DNA from: RYN-230 sp963760405
GTDB lineage: Bacteria; Actinomycetota; Actinomycetes; Streptosporangiales; Streptosporangiaceae
Direction of reading: 5' to 3'
Assembly (NCBI GenBank): GCA_963760405.1
Contig: CAVXCV010000002.1
Span: 682,001 to 746,000, forward strand
Length of the DNA stretch: 64,000 nt
Below the pieces are notes generated by a model that worked only from the letters and a program-made list of their open reading frames with translations, did not search any database and had not been told where the DNA came from. Positions 63,117 to 64,000 of the stretch are shown here, piece by piece. The position numbers and the translations under genes are program-made. Position 1 is the first letter of the stretch, and every line of letters begins with the position of its first letter.

Positions 63117-64000
63117 TCAGTGGAAGAAGTGCCGTACCCCGGTGAAGTACAGGGTGAGGCCGGCCTCGGCCGCGGCCGAGATGACCGCGTCGTCCCGTAC
63201 CGAGCCGCCCGGTTCCACCACGGCGCGTACCCCGGCCTCGGTCAGTACCTGCAGCCCGTCCGGGAACGGGAAAAAGGCGTCGCTGGCCCCGGCCGACCCG
63301 ACGGCCCGGTCCCCGGCCCGGGCCACGGCCAGCCGCGCTGAGTCGACCCGGTTCACCTGGCCCATGCCCACGCCCACGGTGGCCCGGCCCGCCGCGAGCA
63401 GGATCGCGTTGGATTTGACGCTGCGGCAGGCACGCCAGGCGAACACGAGGTCAGCAAGAAGGCCAGCGGACGCGGGCGGCCCCGCCTTGAGGTCCCACCG
63501 GGCGGGGTCGTCACCGGGGGCGGTGAGCAGGTCCGGGGTCTGCAGCAGCATGCCGCCGGGATCGATCTGGCGCCATTCCGCCGGATGGCCGCCAGGCGCC
63601 GGGCTCGGCCGCCATCCACCGCCCTGCCCTGGGCCAGGCTCGCCCTGCCCTGGGCCAGGCTCGCCCTGAGCCGGGCCGGGGCCGTCCTGACCGGGCCTGG
63701 AGCCAGCGGGCGGCGGGCAGGCCAGCAGCCGCAGGTTCTTCTTGGCGGTCAGGATGCCCAGCGCGGCCGGATCGAACCCGGGCGCGATGACGATCTCGGT
63801 GAAGATGTCCACGATCTGCCCGGCCAGCTCGGCGGTCACGATCCCGTTGGCCGCGATCACCCCGCCAAAGGCGGACACCGGGTCGCAGGCGTGCGCCTTG
63901 CGGTGCGCCTCGGCCAGGTCGGCACCGAGGGCGATGCCGCACGGGTTGGAGTGCTTGACGATGGCCACGCACGGCTCGGCGAAGTCGAAGGCGGCCCGCC
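63117..64000 (-). CDS. purH: bifunctional AICAR transformylase/IMP cyclohydrolase, C-terminal part
   Basis: The 5' end is beyond the window. The visible part is the AICAR transformylase domain: AFDFAEPCVAIVKHSNPCGIA with the catalytic Lys-His, CDPVSAFGGVIAANG, LVFAWRACRSVKSNAI, ATVGVGMGQVNRVDSARLA, SDAFFPFPDGLQVLTEAGVRA, and a terminal YFTGVRHFFH. Between NLRLLAC and EWRQIDPGGMLLQ lies a low-complexity insertion of about 45 residues (Gly/Pro/Gln-rich, with GEPGPGQ repeats) that I do not know from other PurH proteins. No frameshift is seen. Confidence 0.95.
   Translation of the reverse strand, partial: RAAFDFAEPCVAIVKHSNPCGIALGADLAEAHRKAHACDPVSAFGGVIAANGIVTAELAGQIVDIFTEIVIAPGFDPAALGILTAKKNLRLLACPPPAGSRPGQDGPGPAQGEPGPGQGEPGPGQGGGWRPSPAPGGHPAEWRQIDPGGMLLQTPDLLTAPGDDPARWDLKAGPPASAGLLADLVFAWRACRSVKSNAILLAAGRATVGVGMGQVNRVDSARLAVARAGDRAVGSAGASDAFFPFPDGLQVLTEAGVRAVVEPGGSVRDDAVISAAAEAGLTLYFTGVRHFFH
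63622..63680. repeat. 21-bp minisatellite in purH
   Basis: About 2.7 units of a 21-bp repeat (core CCCTGGGCCAGGCTCGCCCTG) encode GEPGPGQ on the minus strand inside the transformylase domain loop. The period preserves the frame. Confidence 0.85.

Overview
The window is GC-rich throughout (GTG starts, strong G/C third-codon bias, GGAGG-type ribosome binding sites) and has the gene order of a filamentous or mycelial actinomycete. The block purH-folD / etfB-etfA-nifS-mnmA / MetE-like-ligA / gatCAB / ilvB-ilvN-ilvC-serA-leuB-ilvE-cimA, with two c-di-GMP genes inside it, is laid out much as I remember it from Streptomyces. The relaxase, DUF929, DUF5134 and GlsB-type genes also fit Actinomycetota. 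I cannot name a genus. Synteny statements come from memory, not a search.

0.3-10.3 kb: a copper and extracytoplasmic-thiol region. In minus-strand order it has a CopA-type Cu(I) P-type ATPase, a polytopic membrane protein fused to a SCO1 copper-chaperone domain, and a propeller-like lipoprotein, all translationally coupled. A Met-rich DUF5134 membrane protein diverges from copA across an intergenic region with ACCCC/GGGGT dyads. Two DUF929 thioredoxin-like membrane proteins and a separate SCO1 lipoprotein follow.

10.3-18.2 kb: an accessory zone. It holds a 1.1 kb gene-poor stretch, a mobC/relaxase pair with a perfect 13-bp inverted repeat upstream, a pentapeptide-like membrane protein split by a frame change, tRNA-Glu(CUC), a GlsB/YeaQ membrane protein, a DUF985 cupin, tRNA-Gln(CUG), and gene debris.

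18.2-30.1 kb: branched-chain amino acid and serine biosynthesis on the minus strand (FAH-family hydrolase, DUF2630, cimA, ilvE, leuB, serA, ilvC, ilvN, ilvB). Two transcription attenuators with leader peptides are readable: an Ile-rich one before cimA and a Val/Leu-rich one before ilvB.

30.1-44.1 kb: two membrane-bound GGDEF-EAL proteins flank a hydroxyacid dehydrogenase and the gatCAB amidotransferase genes. Both EAL domains look catalytically compromised. ligA and a MetE-like protein follow.

44.1-57.1 kb: a GntR/UTRA regulator with diverged repeats upstream and a 23-codon microORF downstream, a GNAT acetyltransferase, an SGNH hydrolase, a GH13 alpha-glucosidase, a metallophosphoesterase/ParB-like pair, and a sugar ABC importer operon whose binding protein and ATPase are frameshifted.

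57.4-64 kb: mnmA, nifS-type cysteine desulfurase, etfA, etfB, folD, and purH cut by the window edge.

Two genome-scale oddities stand out. First, the 3' ends of at least four conserved genes (nifS, serA, ilvN, etfB) are tandemly duplicated so that the stop codon lies inside the repeat. Second, several conserved proteins carry in-frame minisatellite expansions (ilvB, purH, GH13, MalK-like ATPase, GGDEF protein). There are also at least six apparent frameshifts, which may be assembly errors or real decay.
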